This document shows, one piece after another, positions 51,121-62,350 of a stretch of DNA of 64,000 bases. Location of the stretch: the NCBI GenBank assembly GCA_023053545.1, contig JAKZAN010000228.1, positions 1-64,000 on the forward strand. The letters are read 5' to 3'. Every line of letters begins with the position of its first letter. The stretch's first letter is position 1. Both the position numbers and the translations under genes were made by a program. The notes beneath the pieces are model-generated. The model saw nothing but the letters and a program-made list of their open reading frames with translations. It ran no database searches and had not been told where the DNA came from. This DNA comes from Lepidurus packardi. Taxonomy: Eukaryota > Arthropoda > Branchiopoda > Notostraca > Triopsidae.

Positions 51121-54100
51121 AATGAATGAATTAAGTCCGTAATGAGTTCATTAAGTCCGTAAGGAATTTATTAAGTCCGTAATGAGCTAATTGAGTGCGT
51201 AATGAGTTAATTAAGTGCGTAAGGAATTAATTAAGTCCGTAATGAATTATTTAAATCCCTAATGAATTAATAAATTCCGTAATGAATTGATTAATTCCGT
51301 AAAGAATTAATTAAAGCCGTAATGAATTAATTAAGTCCCTAGGGAATTAATTAAGTACGTAATGAATTAATAAAATCCGTAATGAATTAATTAAATCCGT
51401 AAGGAATTAATAAAGTCCGTAATGAATTAATAAAATCCGTAATGAATTAATTAAATCCGTAAGGAATTAATAAAGTCCGTAATGAATTAATAAAGTCCGT
51501 AATGAATTAATTAAGTCCGTAATGAATTAATTAAGTCCGTAGGGATTTGATTAAGTCCGAAAGGAATTAATTAGGTCCGTAAGGAATTAATTAAGTCTGT
51601 TATGAATTAATTAGCTCCGTAAGGAATTAATTAGCTCCGTAAGGAATTAATTAAGTCCGTATTGAATTAATAAAGTCCGTAATGAATTAATAAAGTCCGT
51701 AAGGAATTAATTAAGTCTGTCATGAATTATTTAAGTCCATAAGGAATTAATTAAGTCCGTAATGAATTAATTGATTCCGTAGGGAAATATTTAAGTCCGT
51801 AAGGAATTAATTAGGTCTTATATGAATTAATTAAGTCCGTAATGAATTAATGAAGTCGGTAAGGAATTAATTAAGTCCGTAATGAATTAATTAAGTCCAT
51901 AATTAATTAATTAAGTACGTAATGAATTAATAAAGTCTGTAAGGAATTAATTAAATCCGTAAGGAATTAATTAAGCCCGAAAGGAATTAATTAAGTCCGT
52001 AAGGAATTAATTAAGTCTGTTATGAAGTAATTAAGTCAGTAGGGATTTGATTAAGTCCGAAAGAAATTAATTAATTCCGTAGGGATTTAATGAAGTCCGT
52101 AAGGAATTAATTAAATCCGTAAGGAATTAATTAAGTCCGAAAGGAATTAATTAAGTCCATAAGGAATTAATTAAGTCTGTTATGAATTAATTAAGTCCAT
52201 AAGGAATTAATTAAGTCCGTAATGAATTAATTAAGTCTGTAGGGATTTAATTAAGTCCGAAAGGAAATAATTAAGCCCGTAATGAATGAATTAAATCCGT
52301 AATGAATTAATTAGTTCCGTAAAGAATTATTTAAGTCCGTAAGGAATTAATGAAGTCCGTAAGGAATTAATTAAGTCCGTAATGAATTATTTAAGTCTGT
52401 TATGAATTAATTAGCTCCGTAAGGAATTAATTAAGTCCGTATTGAATTAATAAAGTCCGTAATGAATTAATAAAGTCCGTAAGGAATTAATTAAGTCTGT
52501 CATGAATTATTTAAGTCCATAAGGAATTAATTAAGTCCGTAATGAATTAATTAAGTCCGTAGGGAAATAATTAAGTCCGTAAGGAATTAATTAGGTCTTA
52601 TATGAATTAATTAAGTCCGTAATGAATTAATGAAGTCCGTAATGAATTAATTAAATCCGTAAGGAATTAATAAAGTCCGTAATGAATTAATAAAGTCCGT
52701 AATGAATTAATTAAGTCCGTAATGAATTAAGTAAGTCCGTAGGGATTTGATTAAGTCCGAAAGGAATTAATTAGATCAGTAAGGAATTAATTAAGTCTGT
52801 TATGAGTTAATTAGCTCCGTAAGGAATTAATTAAGTCCGTATTGAATTAATAAAGTCTGTAATGAATTAATAAAGTCCGTAAGGAATTAATTAAGTCTGT
52901 CATGAATTATTTAAGTCCATAAGGAATTAATTAAGTCCGTAATGAATTAATTAAGTCCGTAGGGAAATAATTAAGTCCGTAAGGAATTAATTAGGTCTTA
53001 TATGAATTAATTAAGTCCGTAATGAATTAATGAAGTCCTTAAGGAATTAATTAAGTCCGTAATGAATTAATTAAGTCCATAATGAATTAATTAAGTACGT
53101 AATGAATTAATAAAGTCTGTAAGGAATTAATTAAATCCATAAGGAATTAATTAAGTCCGAAAGGAATTAATTAAGTCCGTAAGGAATTAATTAAGTCTGT
53201 TATGAATTCATTAAGTCAGTAGGGATTTGATTAAGTCCGAAAGGAATTAATTAATTCCGTAGGGATTTAATGAAGTTCGTAAGGAATTAATTAAATCCGT
53301 AAGGAATTAATTAAATCCGAAAGGAATTAATTAAATCCGTAAGGAATTAATTAAGTCTTTTATGAATTAATTAAGTCCATAAGGAATTAATTAAGTCCGT
53401 AATGAATTAATTAAGTCCGTAATGAATTAATTAAGTCCGTAATGAATGAATTAAGTCCGTAATGAGTTCATTAAGTCCGTAAGGAATTTATTAAGTCCGT
53501 AATGAGCTAATTGAGTGCGTAATGAGTTAATTAAGTGCGTAAGGAATTAATTAAGTCCGTAATGAATTATTTAAATCCCTAATGAATTAATAAAATCCGT
53601 AATGAATTAATAAAATCCGTAATGAATTAATTAAATCCGTAAGGAATTAATAAAGTCCGTAATGAATTAATAAAATCCGTAATGAATTAATTAAATCCGT
53701 AAGGAATTAATAAAGTCCGTAATGAATTAATAAAGTCCGTAATGAATTAATTAAGTCCGTAATGAATTAATTAAGTCCGTAGGGATTTGATTAAGTCCGA
53801 AAGGAATTAATTAGGTCCGTAAGGAATTAATTAAGTCTGTTATGAATTAATTAGCTCCGTAAGGAATTAATTAGCTCCGTAAGGAATTAATTAAGTCCGT
53901 ATTGAATTAATAAAGTCCGTAATGAATTAATAAAGTCCGTAAGGAATTAATTAAGTCTGTCATGAATTATTTAAGTCCATAAGGAATTAATTAAGTCCGT
54001 AATGAATTAATTGATTCCGTAGGGAAATAATTAAGTCCGTAAGGAATTAATTAGGTCTTATATGAATTAATTAAGTCCGTAATGAATTAATGAAGTCGGT

Positions 54101-55680
54101 AAGGAATTAATTAAGTCCGTAATGAATTAATTAAGTCCATAATGAATTAATTAAGTACGTAATGAATTAATAAAGTCTGTAAGGAATTAATTAAATCCGT
54201 AAGGAATTAATTAAGCCCGAAAGGAATTAATTAAGTCCGTAAGGAATTAATTAAGTCTGTTATGAAGTAATTAAGTCAGTAGGGATTTGATTAAGTCCGA
54301 AAGAAATTAATTAATTCCGGAGGGATTTAATGAAGTCCGTAAGGAATTAATTAAATCCGTAAGGAATTAATTAAGTCCGAAAGGAATTAATTAAGTCCAT
54401 AAGGAATTAATTAAGTCTGTTATGAATTAATTAAGTCCATAAGGAATTAATTAAGTCCGTAATGAATTAATTAAGTCTGTAGGGATTTAATTAAGTCCGA
54501 AAGGAAATAATTAAGCCCGTAATGAATGAATTAAATCCGTAATGAATTAATTAGTTCCGTAAAGAATTATTTAAGTCCGTAAGGAATTAATGAAGTCCGT
54601 AAGGAATTAATTAAGTCCGTAATGAATTATTTAAGTCTGTTATGAATTAATTAGCTCCGTAAGGAATTAATTAAGTCCGTATTGAATTAATAAAGTCCGT
54701 AATGAATTAATAAAGTCCGTAAGGAATTAATTAAGTCTGTCATGAATTATTTAAGTCCATAAGGAATTAATTAAGTCCGTAATGAATTAATTAAGTCCGT
54801 AGGGAAATAATTAAGTCCGTAAGGAATTAATTAGGTCTTATATGAATTAATTAAGTCCGTAATGAATTAATGAAGTCCGTAATGAATTAATTAAATCCGT
54901 AAGGAATTAATAAAGTCCGTAATGAATTAATAAAGTCCGTAATGAATTAATTAAGTCCGTAATGAATTAAGTAAGTCCGTAGGGATTTGATTAAGTCCGA
55001 AAGGAATTAATTAGATCAGTAAGGAATTAATTAAGTCTGTTATGAGTTAATTAGCTCCGTAAGGAATTAATTAAGTCCGTATTGAATTAATAAAGTCTGT
55101 AATGAATTAATAAAGTCCGTAAGGAATTAATTAAGTCTGTCATGAATTATTTAAGTCCATAAGGAATTAATTAAGTCCGTAATGAATTAATTAAGTCCGT
55201 AGGGAAATAATTAAGTCCGTAAGGAATTAATTAGGTCTTATATGAATTAATTAAGTCCGTAATGAATTAATGAAGTCCTTAAGGAATTAATTAAGTCCGT
55301 AATGAATTAATTAAGTCCATAATGAATTAATTAAGTACGTAATGAATTAATAAAGTCTGTAAGGAATTAATTAAATCCATAAGGAATTAATTAAGTCCGA
55401 AAGGAATTAATTAAGTCCGTAAGGAATTAATTAAGTCTGTTATGAATTAATTAAGTCAGTAGGGATTTGATTAAGTCCGAAAGGAATTAATTAATTCCGT
55501 AGGGATTTAATGAAGTTCGTAAGGAATTAATTAAATCCGTAAGGAATTAATTAAATCCGAAAGGAATTAATTAAATCCGTAAGGAATTAATTAAGTCTTT
55601 TATGAATTAATTAAGTCCATAAGGAATTAATTAAGTCCGTAATGAATTAATTAAGTCTGTAGGGATTTAATTAAGTCCGA
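51121..55680. repeat. Satellite C tandem duplication, 2,240-bp spacing
   Basis: About 2.2 kb recurs in tandem. GGTCTTATATG at 51,814 and 54,054, and TTAGATCAGT at 52,771 and 55,011, are both exactly 2,240 bp apart (112 monomers). At the left edge the spacing is 2,320 bp (AATGAGTTCA at 51,141 and 53,461), because the second copy lacks four monomers near 53,600. Differences between the copies are few by eye. Confidence 0.9.
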
Positions 55681-55926
55681 AAGGAAATAATTAAGCCCGT
55701 AATGAATGAATTAAATCCGTAATGAATTGATTAGTTCCGTAAAGAATTATTTAAGTCCGTAAGGAATTAATGAAGTCCGTAAGGAATTAATTAAGTCCGT
55801 AATGAATTATTTAAGTCCATAATGAATTAATTAAGTCCGTAATGAATTAATAAAGTCCTTAATGAATTAATTAAATCCGTAGGGATTTGTTTAAGTCTGA
55901 AAGGAATTAATTAAGTCCGTAAGTCT

Positions 55927-55946
55927 GTAATGAATTAATTCATTAC
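55927..55946. repeat. Palindrome at a single inverted satellite C monomer, copy 1
   Basis: GTAATGAATTAATTCATTAC is a perfect 20-bp palindrome. It forms where one or two monomers (TTCATTACGGACTTTATTAA) run opposite to the array before the forward orientation resumes at about 55,961. Confidence 0.93.
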
Positions 55947-56693
55947 GGACTTTATTAATTAAGTCTGAAAGGAATTAATTAAATCCGTAATGAATTAATT
56001 AAGTCTCTAGGGAATAAAATAAGTCCGTAAAGAATTAATAAATTCCGTAATGAATTAATAAAGTCTGTAATGAATTAATTAAATCCGTAATGAATTAATT
56101 AATTCCGTAATGAATTGATTAATTCCGTAAAGAATTAATTAAATCCGTAATGAATTATTAAGTCTCTAGGGAATTAATTAAGTCCGTAATGAATTAATAA
56201 AGTCCGTAATGAATTAATAAAGTCCGTAATGAATTAATAAAGTCCGTAATGAATTAATAAAGTCCGTAATGAATTAATAAAGTCTGTAATGAATTAATTA
56301 AATCCGTAATGAATTAATAAATTCCGTAATGAATTGGTTAATTCCGTAAAGAATTAATTAAATCCGTTATGAATTAATTAAGTCCGTAATGAATTAATTA
56401 AGTCCGTAATGAGTTAATTAAGTCCGTAATGAGTTAATTAAGTGCGTAGGGAATTAATTAAGGCCGTAATGAATTAATATAGTCCGTAATGAATTAATTA
56501 AATCCGTAATGAATTAATAAATTCCGTAATGAATTGATTAATTCCGTAATGAATTTATTAGACCCGTAATGAATTAATTAATTCTGTAGGGAATTAATTA
56601 AGTCCGTAATTAATTAATTAAGTCCATAATTAATTAATTAGTTCCGTAAGGAATTAATTATGTCAGTAATCAATTAATTAGGTCCGTAATGAA

Positions 56694-56938
56694 TCTGTTT
56701 AAACCTGTTTGAACCCATTTAAACCTTTTTCAACTGGTTTATACTAGTTCAAACTGGTTTGAACCGGTATAAAAAGGTCTAAACTTTTTTAAAATAGTTT
56801 ATAAACGGGTTTGAACTGGTTTAAACCAGTTTAAACCTGTTAAACTTGTTTAGAAACTGGTTTAAACCGGTTTTAACTGGCTTAAACTGGTTTAAACTGG
56901 TTTAAACTGGTTTACACAGGTCTAAACTGGTTTAAGCT
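56694..56938. repeat. Satellite B island 2
   Basis: A 245-bp block of CTGGTTTAAA-type units, starting CTGTTTAAACCTGTTTGAAC and ending GGTTTAAGCTAA, set inside satellite C. It is nearly the same as island 3 and shorter and less uniform than island 1. Confidence 0.92.
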
Positions 56939-57840
56939 AATGAGGTAATTAAGTCCGTAAGGAATTAATGAAGTCCGTAAGGAATTAATTAAGTCCATAA
57001 TGAATTAATAAAGTCCGTAATGAATTAATTAAATCCGTAGGGATTTGATTAAGTCCGAAAGGAATTAATTAAGTCGGTAAGGATTTAATTAAGTCCGTAA
57101 TGAATTAATTCAGTCCGTAATGAATTAATTACCTCCGTAAGGAATTAGTTCAGTCCGTAAGGAATTAACTAAGTCCGTAAGGAATTAATTCAGTCCGCAA
57201 GGAATTAATTTAGTAAGTAAGGAATTAATTCAGTCCACAAGGAATTAATTCAGTCCGTAAGTAGTTAATTAAGTCCGTAATGAATTAACTAAGTCCGTAA
57301 GGAACAAATTCAGTCCGTAAGGAATTAATTCAGTCCGTAAAGAATTAATTCAGTACGTAAGAAATTAATTAAGTCGGTAAAGATTTAATTAAGTCGGTAA
57401 AGATTTAATTAAGTCCGTAATGAATTAATTCAGTCCGTAATGAATTATTTAAGTCCGTAAGGAATTAGTTCAGTCCGTAAGGAATTAATTAAATCCGTAA
57501 GGAATTAATTAAGTTCGTAAGGAATTAATTCAGTCCGTAAGGAATTAATTCAGTCCGTAAGGAATTTATTCAGTACATAAGGAATTAATTAAGTCGGTAA
57601 AGATTTAAGTAAGGAACTAATTCAGTCTGTAAGGAATTATATCAGGCCGTAAAGAATTAATTAAGTCCGTAAGAAATTAATTAAGTCCAAAGATTTAATA
57701 AAGTCGGTAATGAATTAACTAAGTCCGTAGCGAATTAAGTAATTCCCTAAGGAATTAAGAAAGTCCGTAAGGAATTAATTAAATCCGTAATGAATTAATT
57801 AAGTCCGTAAGGAATTAATTAAGTCCGTAAGGAATTAATT

Positions 57841-60430
57841 CAGTCCGTAAGGAATTAATTCAGTCCGTAATTAATTAATTTAGTACGTAAGGAATTAATT
57901 CAGTCGGTAAGGATTTAATTAAGTCCGTAAGGAATTAATTCAGTCCGTAATTAATTAATTACGTCCGTAAGGAATTAGTTCAGTCCGTAAGGAATTAATT
58001 AAGTTCGTAAGGAATTAATTCAGTCCGTAAGGAATTAATTCAGTCCTTAAGGAATTAATTCAGTCCGTAAGGAATTAATTCAGTCCGTAAGGAAATAATT
58101 AAGTCCGTAATGAATTAATTGAGTCCGTAAGGAATTAATTAAGTCCGTAAGGAATTAATTCAGTCCGTAAGGAATTAATTCAGTCTGTAAGGAATTAAAT
58201 CAGGCCGAAAGGAACTAATTCATTCTGTAAGGAATTATATCAGGCCGTAAAGAATTCATTAAGTCCGTAAGAAATTAATTGAGTCCGTAAGGAATTAATT
58301 AAGTCCAAAGATTTAATAAAGTCGGTAATGAATTAACTAAGTCCGTAGCGAATTAAGTAATTCCCTAAGGAATTAATAAAGTCCGTAAGGAATTAATTAA
58401 ATCCGTAATGAATTAATTAAGTCCGTAAGGAATTAATTAAGTCCGTAAGGAATTAATTAATTCCGTAATGAATTAATTAAGTTCGTAGGGAATTATTTAA
58501 GTCCGTAAGGAATTAATTAATTCCGTAAGGAATTAATTAAGTCCGTAATGAATTCATTAATTCGGTAAGGATTTAAATAAGTCCGTAATGAATTATTAAA
58601 GTCCGTACTGAATTAAATAAGTCCGTAAAGATAAAGTCCGTAAGTCCGTAATGAATTAATGAAGTATCTAAGGAACTAATTAAGTCCGTAATGAATTAAT
58701 AATGTTCGTAGTTAATTATTTATGTCCGTAGTGAATTATTTAAGTCCGTAAGGAATTAATTGAGTCCGTAATGAATTAATATAGTCCGTAATGAATTAAT
58801 AAAGTCCGTAATGAATTAACTAAGTCCGTAAGGAAATAAATAAGCCCCTAAGGAATTAATAAAGTCCGTAAGGAATTAATTAAGTCCGTAAGGAATTAAT
58901 TAAGTCCGTAATGAATTAATTAAGTCCGTAGTGAATTAATTAAGTCCGTACTGAAATAATTAAGTCCGTAATGGATTAATTCAGTCCGTAAGGAATTAAT
59001 TCCGTCCGTAAGGAATTAGTTTAGTCCGTAAGGAATTAATTCAGTCCGTAAGGAATTAATTCAGTCCGCAAGAAATTAATTAAGTCCGTAAGGAATTAAT
59101 TAAGTCCGTAAGGAATTAATTCAGTCCGTAAGGAATTAATTCAGTCCGTAATTAATTAATTTAGTACGTAAGGAATTAATTCAGTCGGTAAGGATTTAAT
59201 TAAGTCCGTAAGGAATTAATTCAGTCCGTAATTAATTAATTACGTCCGTAAGGAATTAGTTCAGTCCGTAAGGAATTAATTAAGTTCGTAAGGAATTAAT
59301 TCAGTCCGTAAGGAATTAATTCAGTCCTTAAGGAATTAATTCAGTCCGTAAGGAATTAATTCAGTCCGTAAGGAAATAATTAAGTCCGTAATGAATTAAT
59401 TGAGTCCGTAAGGAATTAATTAAGTCCGTAAGGAATTAATTCAGTCCGTAAGGAATTAATTCAGTCTGTAAGGAATTAAATCAGGCCGAAAGGAACTAAT
59501 TCATTCTGTAAGGAATTATATCAGGCCGTAAAGAATTCATTAAGTCCGTAAGAAATTAATTGAGTCCGTAAGGAATTAATTAAGTCCAAAGATTTAATAA
59601 AGTCGGTAATGAATTAACTAAGTCCGTAGCGAATTAAGTAATTCCCTAAGGAATTAATAAAGTCCGTAAGGAATTAATTAAATCCGTAATGAATTAATTA
59701 AGTCCGTAAGGAATTAATTAAGTCCGTAAGGAATTAATTAATTCCGTAATGAATTAATTAAGTTCGTAGGGAATTATTTAAGTCCGTAAGGAATTAATTA
59801 ATTCCGTAAGGAATTAATTAAGTCCGTAATGAATTCATTAATTCGGTAAGGATTTAAATAAGTCCGTAATGAATTATTAAAGTCCGTACTGAATTAAATA
59901 AGTCCGTAAAGATAAAGTCCGTAAGTCCGTAATGAATTAATGAAGTATCTAAGGAACTAATTAAGTCCGTAATGAATTAATAATGTTCGTAGTTAATTAT
60001 TTATGTCCGTAGTGAATTATTTAAGTCCGTAAGGAATTAATTGAGTCCGTAATGAATTAATATAGTCCGTAATGAATTAATAAAGTCCGTAATGAATTAA
60101 CTAAGTCCGTAAGGAAATAAATAAGCCCCTAAGGAATTAATAAAGTCCGTAAGGAATTAATTAAGTCCGTAAGGAATTAATTAAGTCCGTAATGAATTAA
60201 TTAAGTCCGTAGTGAATTAATTAAGTCCGTACTGAAATAATTAAGTCCGTAATGGATTAATTCAGTCCGTAAGGAATTAATTCCGTCCGTAAGGAATTAG
60301 TTTAGTCCGTAAGGAATTAATTCAGTCCGTAAGGAATTAATTCAGTCCGCAAGAAATTAATTAAGTCCGTAAGGAATTAATTAAGTCCGTAAGGAATTAA
60401 TTCAGTCCGTAAGGAATTAATTCAGTCTGT
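57841..60430. repeat. Satellite C tandem duplication, 1,281-bp spacing
   Basis: Three markers agree on a 1,281-bp offset: CAGTCCGTAATTAATTAATT at 57,861 and 59,142, CATTCTGTAAGGAATT at 58,221 and 59,502, and GATAAAGTCCGTAAGTCCG at 58,630 and 59,911. The unit is one base more than 64 monomers because it contains a truncated junction monomer (AAAGATAAAGTCCGTAAGTCCG). Confidence 0.9.
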
Positions 60431-61072
60431 AAGGAACTAATTAAGTACGTAAGGAATTAATTAAATCCGTAATGAATTAATTAAGTCCGTAAGGAATTAT
60501 TTAAGTCCATAAGGAATTAATTAAGTCCGTAATGAATTAATTAAGTTCGTAGGGAATTATTTAAGTCCGTAAGGAATTAATTAATTCTGTAAGGAATTAA
60601 TTAAGTCCGTAATGAATTGATTAATTCGGTAAGGATTTAGATAAGTCCGTAATGAATTATTAAAGTCCGTACTGAATTAATTAAGTCCGTAAAGATTTAA
60701 TTAAGTCCGTAATGAATTAATAAAGTCCGTAATGAATTAATTAAACCCGTAATGAATTAATTAAATCCGTAATGAATTAATTAAGTCCGTAATGGGTTAA
60801 TTAAGTCCGTAAGGAATTAATTAATTCCGTAATGAGTTAATTGAGTCCGTAATGAGTTTATTTAGTGCGTAAGGAATTAATTAAGTCCGTAAGGATTTCA
60901 TTAAGTCCGTAATGAATTAATAAAGTCCATAATGAGTTAATTGATTCCGTAATGAGTTAATTAAGTCCATATTGAATTAATTAAGTCCGTAATGAATTAA
61001 TAAAGTCCGTAATGAATTAATTAAATCCGTAGGGATTTGTTTAAGTCTGAAAGGAATTAATTAAGTCCGTAA

Positions 61073-61100
61073 GTCCGTAATGAATTAATTCATTACGGAC
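61073..61100. repeat. 28-bp perfect palindrome at an inverted satellite C monomer, copy 2
   Basis: The half-site GTCCGTAATGAATT is followed at once by its exact reverse complement. Here the palindrome covers 28 bp, longer than in copy 1 because 61,075 is C where copy 1 has T. Confidence 0.94.
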
Positions 61101-61839
61101 TTTATTAATTAAGTCTGTAAGGAATTAATTAAATCCGTAATGAATTAATTAAGTCTCTAGGGAATAAAAAAAGTCCGTAAAGAATTAATAAAGTCCGTAA
61201 TGAATTAATAAAGTCTGTAATGAATTGATTAATTCCGTAAAGAATTAATTAAAGCCGTAATGAATTAATTAAGTCCGTAAGGAATTATTTAAATCCGTAA
61301 TGAATTAATTAAGTCCGTAATGAATGAATTAAGTCCGTAATGAGTTAATTAAGTCCGTAAGGAATTAATTAAGTCCGTAATGAGCTAATTGAGTGCGTAA
61401 TGAGTTAATTAAGTGCGTAAGGAATTAATTAAATCCGTAATGAATTATTTAAATCCCTAATGAATTAATAAATTCCGTAATGAATTAATAAATTCCGTAA
61501 TGAATTGATTAATTCCGTAAAGAATTAATTAAATCCGTAATGAATTATTTAAGTCCGTAAGGATTTCATTAAGTCCGTAATAAATTAATAAAGTCCGTAA
61601 TGAATTAATATAGTCCGTAATGAATTAATTAAATCCGTAATGAATTAATAAATTCCGTAATGAATTGATTAATTCCGTAATGAATTAACTAGACCCGTAA
61701 TGAATTAATTAAGTCCGTAGGGAATTAATTAAGTCCGTAATTAATTAATTAAGTCCATAATTAATTAATTAGTTCCGTAAGGAATTAATTATGTCAGTAA
61801 TGAATTAATTAGGTCCTTTGTTAGATCCATGAATTAATG

Positions 61840-62087
61840 AACCTGTTTAAACCTGTTTGAACCCATTTAAACCTTTTTCAACTGGTTCATACTAGTTCAA
61901 ACTGGTTTGAACCGGTATAAAAAGGTCTAAACTGGTTTAAAATAGTTTATAAACGGGTTTGAACTGGTTTAAACCAGTTTAAACCTGTTAAACTTGTTTA
62001 GAAACTGGTTTAAACCGGCTTTAACTGGCTTAAACTGGTTTAAACTGGTTTAAACTGGTTTACACAGGTCTAAACTGGTTTAAGCTA
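61840..62087. repeat. Satellite B island 3
   Basis: Matches island 2 unit by unit over about 245 bp, with a few substitutions (for example GGTTCATACTAG in place of GGTTTATACTAG). It lies inside satellite C and forms part of the 5.15-kb duplication. Confidence 0.92.
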
Positions 62088-62350
62088 ATGAGGTTATTAA
62101 GTTCGTAATGAATTAATTAAGTCCGTAATGAGTTAATTAAGTGCGTAAGGAAATAATTAAGTCCGTAATGAATTAATTAAGTCCGTTATAATTAATTAAG
62201 TCCGTAAGGAATTAATGAAGTCCGTAAGGAGTTTATAAAGTCCATAAGGAATTAATTAAAAACCTAAGGAATTTATTAAGTCCGTAGTGAGTTAATTAAG
62301 TGCGTAAGGAATTAATTAAGTCCGTAATGAATTAATTAGGTCCGTAATGA
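62088..62350. repeat. Satellite C, terminal block
   Basis: The last 260 bp of the GTCCG satellite, with more divergent monomers (TAAAAACCTAAGGAATTT, GTCCGTTATAATTAATT). It ends at TCCGTAATGATC, where satellite D begins. Confidence 0.93.

Larger units (their letters stand above)
50457..56693. repeat. Satellite C array after the LINE
   Basis: The 20-bp GTCCG satellite continues in the same orientation as before the LINE. The GGTCTTATATGAATTAATTA marker recurs at about 51,814, 52,594, 52,994, 54,054, 54,834 and 55,234. No gene is visible. Confidence 0.96.
55820..56960. repeat. Segmental duplication, copy 1 (satellite C plus B island)
   Basis: This block recurs at about 60,970-62,110. Shared order: AGGGATTTGTTTAAGTCTGA, the inverted monomer palindrome, AAGTCTCTAGGGAATAAAA, AATTATGTCAGTAAT, and the whole B island including GTTTAAGCTAATGAGGT at its end. 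The offset is 5,150 bp at the left and 5,148 bp in the B island. Internal monomer-number differences exist. Confidence 0.87.
56939..61839. repeat. Satellite C array between B islands 2 and 3
   Basis: The 20-bp GTCCG satellite continues. AATTCAGTCCGTAAGG variants dominate from about 57,090 to 60,430. No gene is visible. Confidence 0.96.
60970..62110. repeat. Segmental duplication, copy 2 (satellite C plus B island)
   Basis: Second copy of 55,820-56,960, with the same succession of rare monomers, palindrome and B island. The right flank diverges just after AATGAGGT (AATTAAGTCCG in copy 1, TATTAAGTTCG in copy 2). Confidence 0.87.

Noticed and set aside
39448..61839. Many TTAATTAA and TATAAT-like strings that resemble promoters
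   Set aside because: They are expected by chance at monomer frequency in AT-rich satellite DNA and are not linked to any gene.
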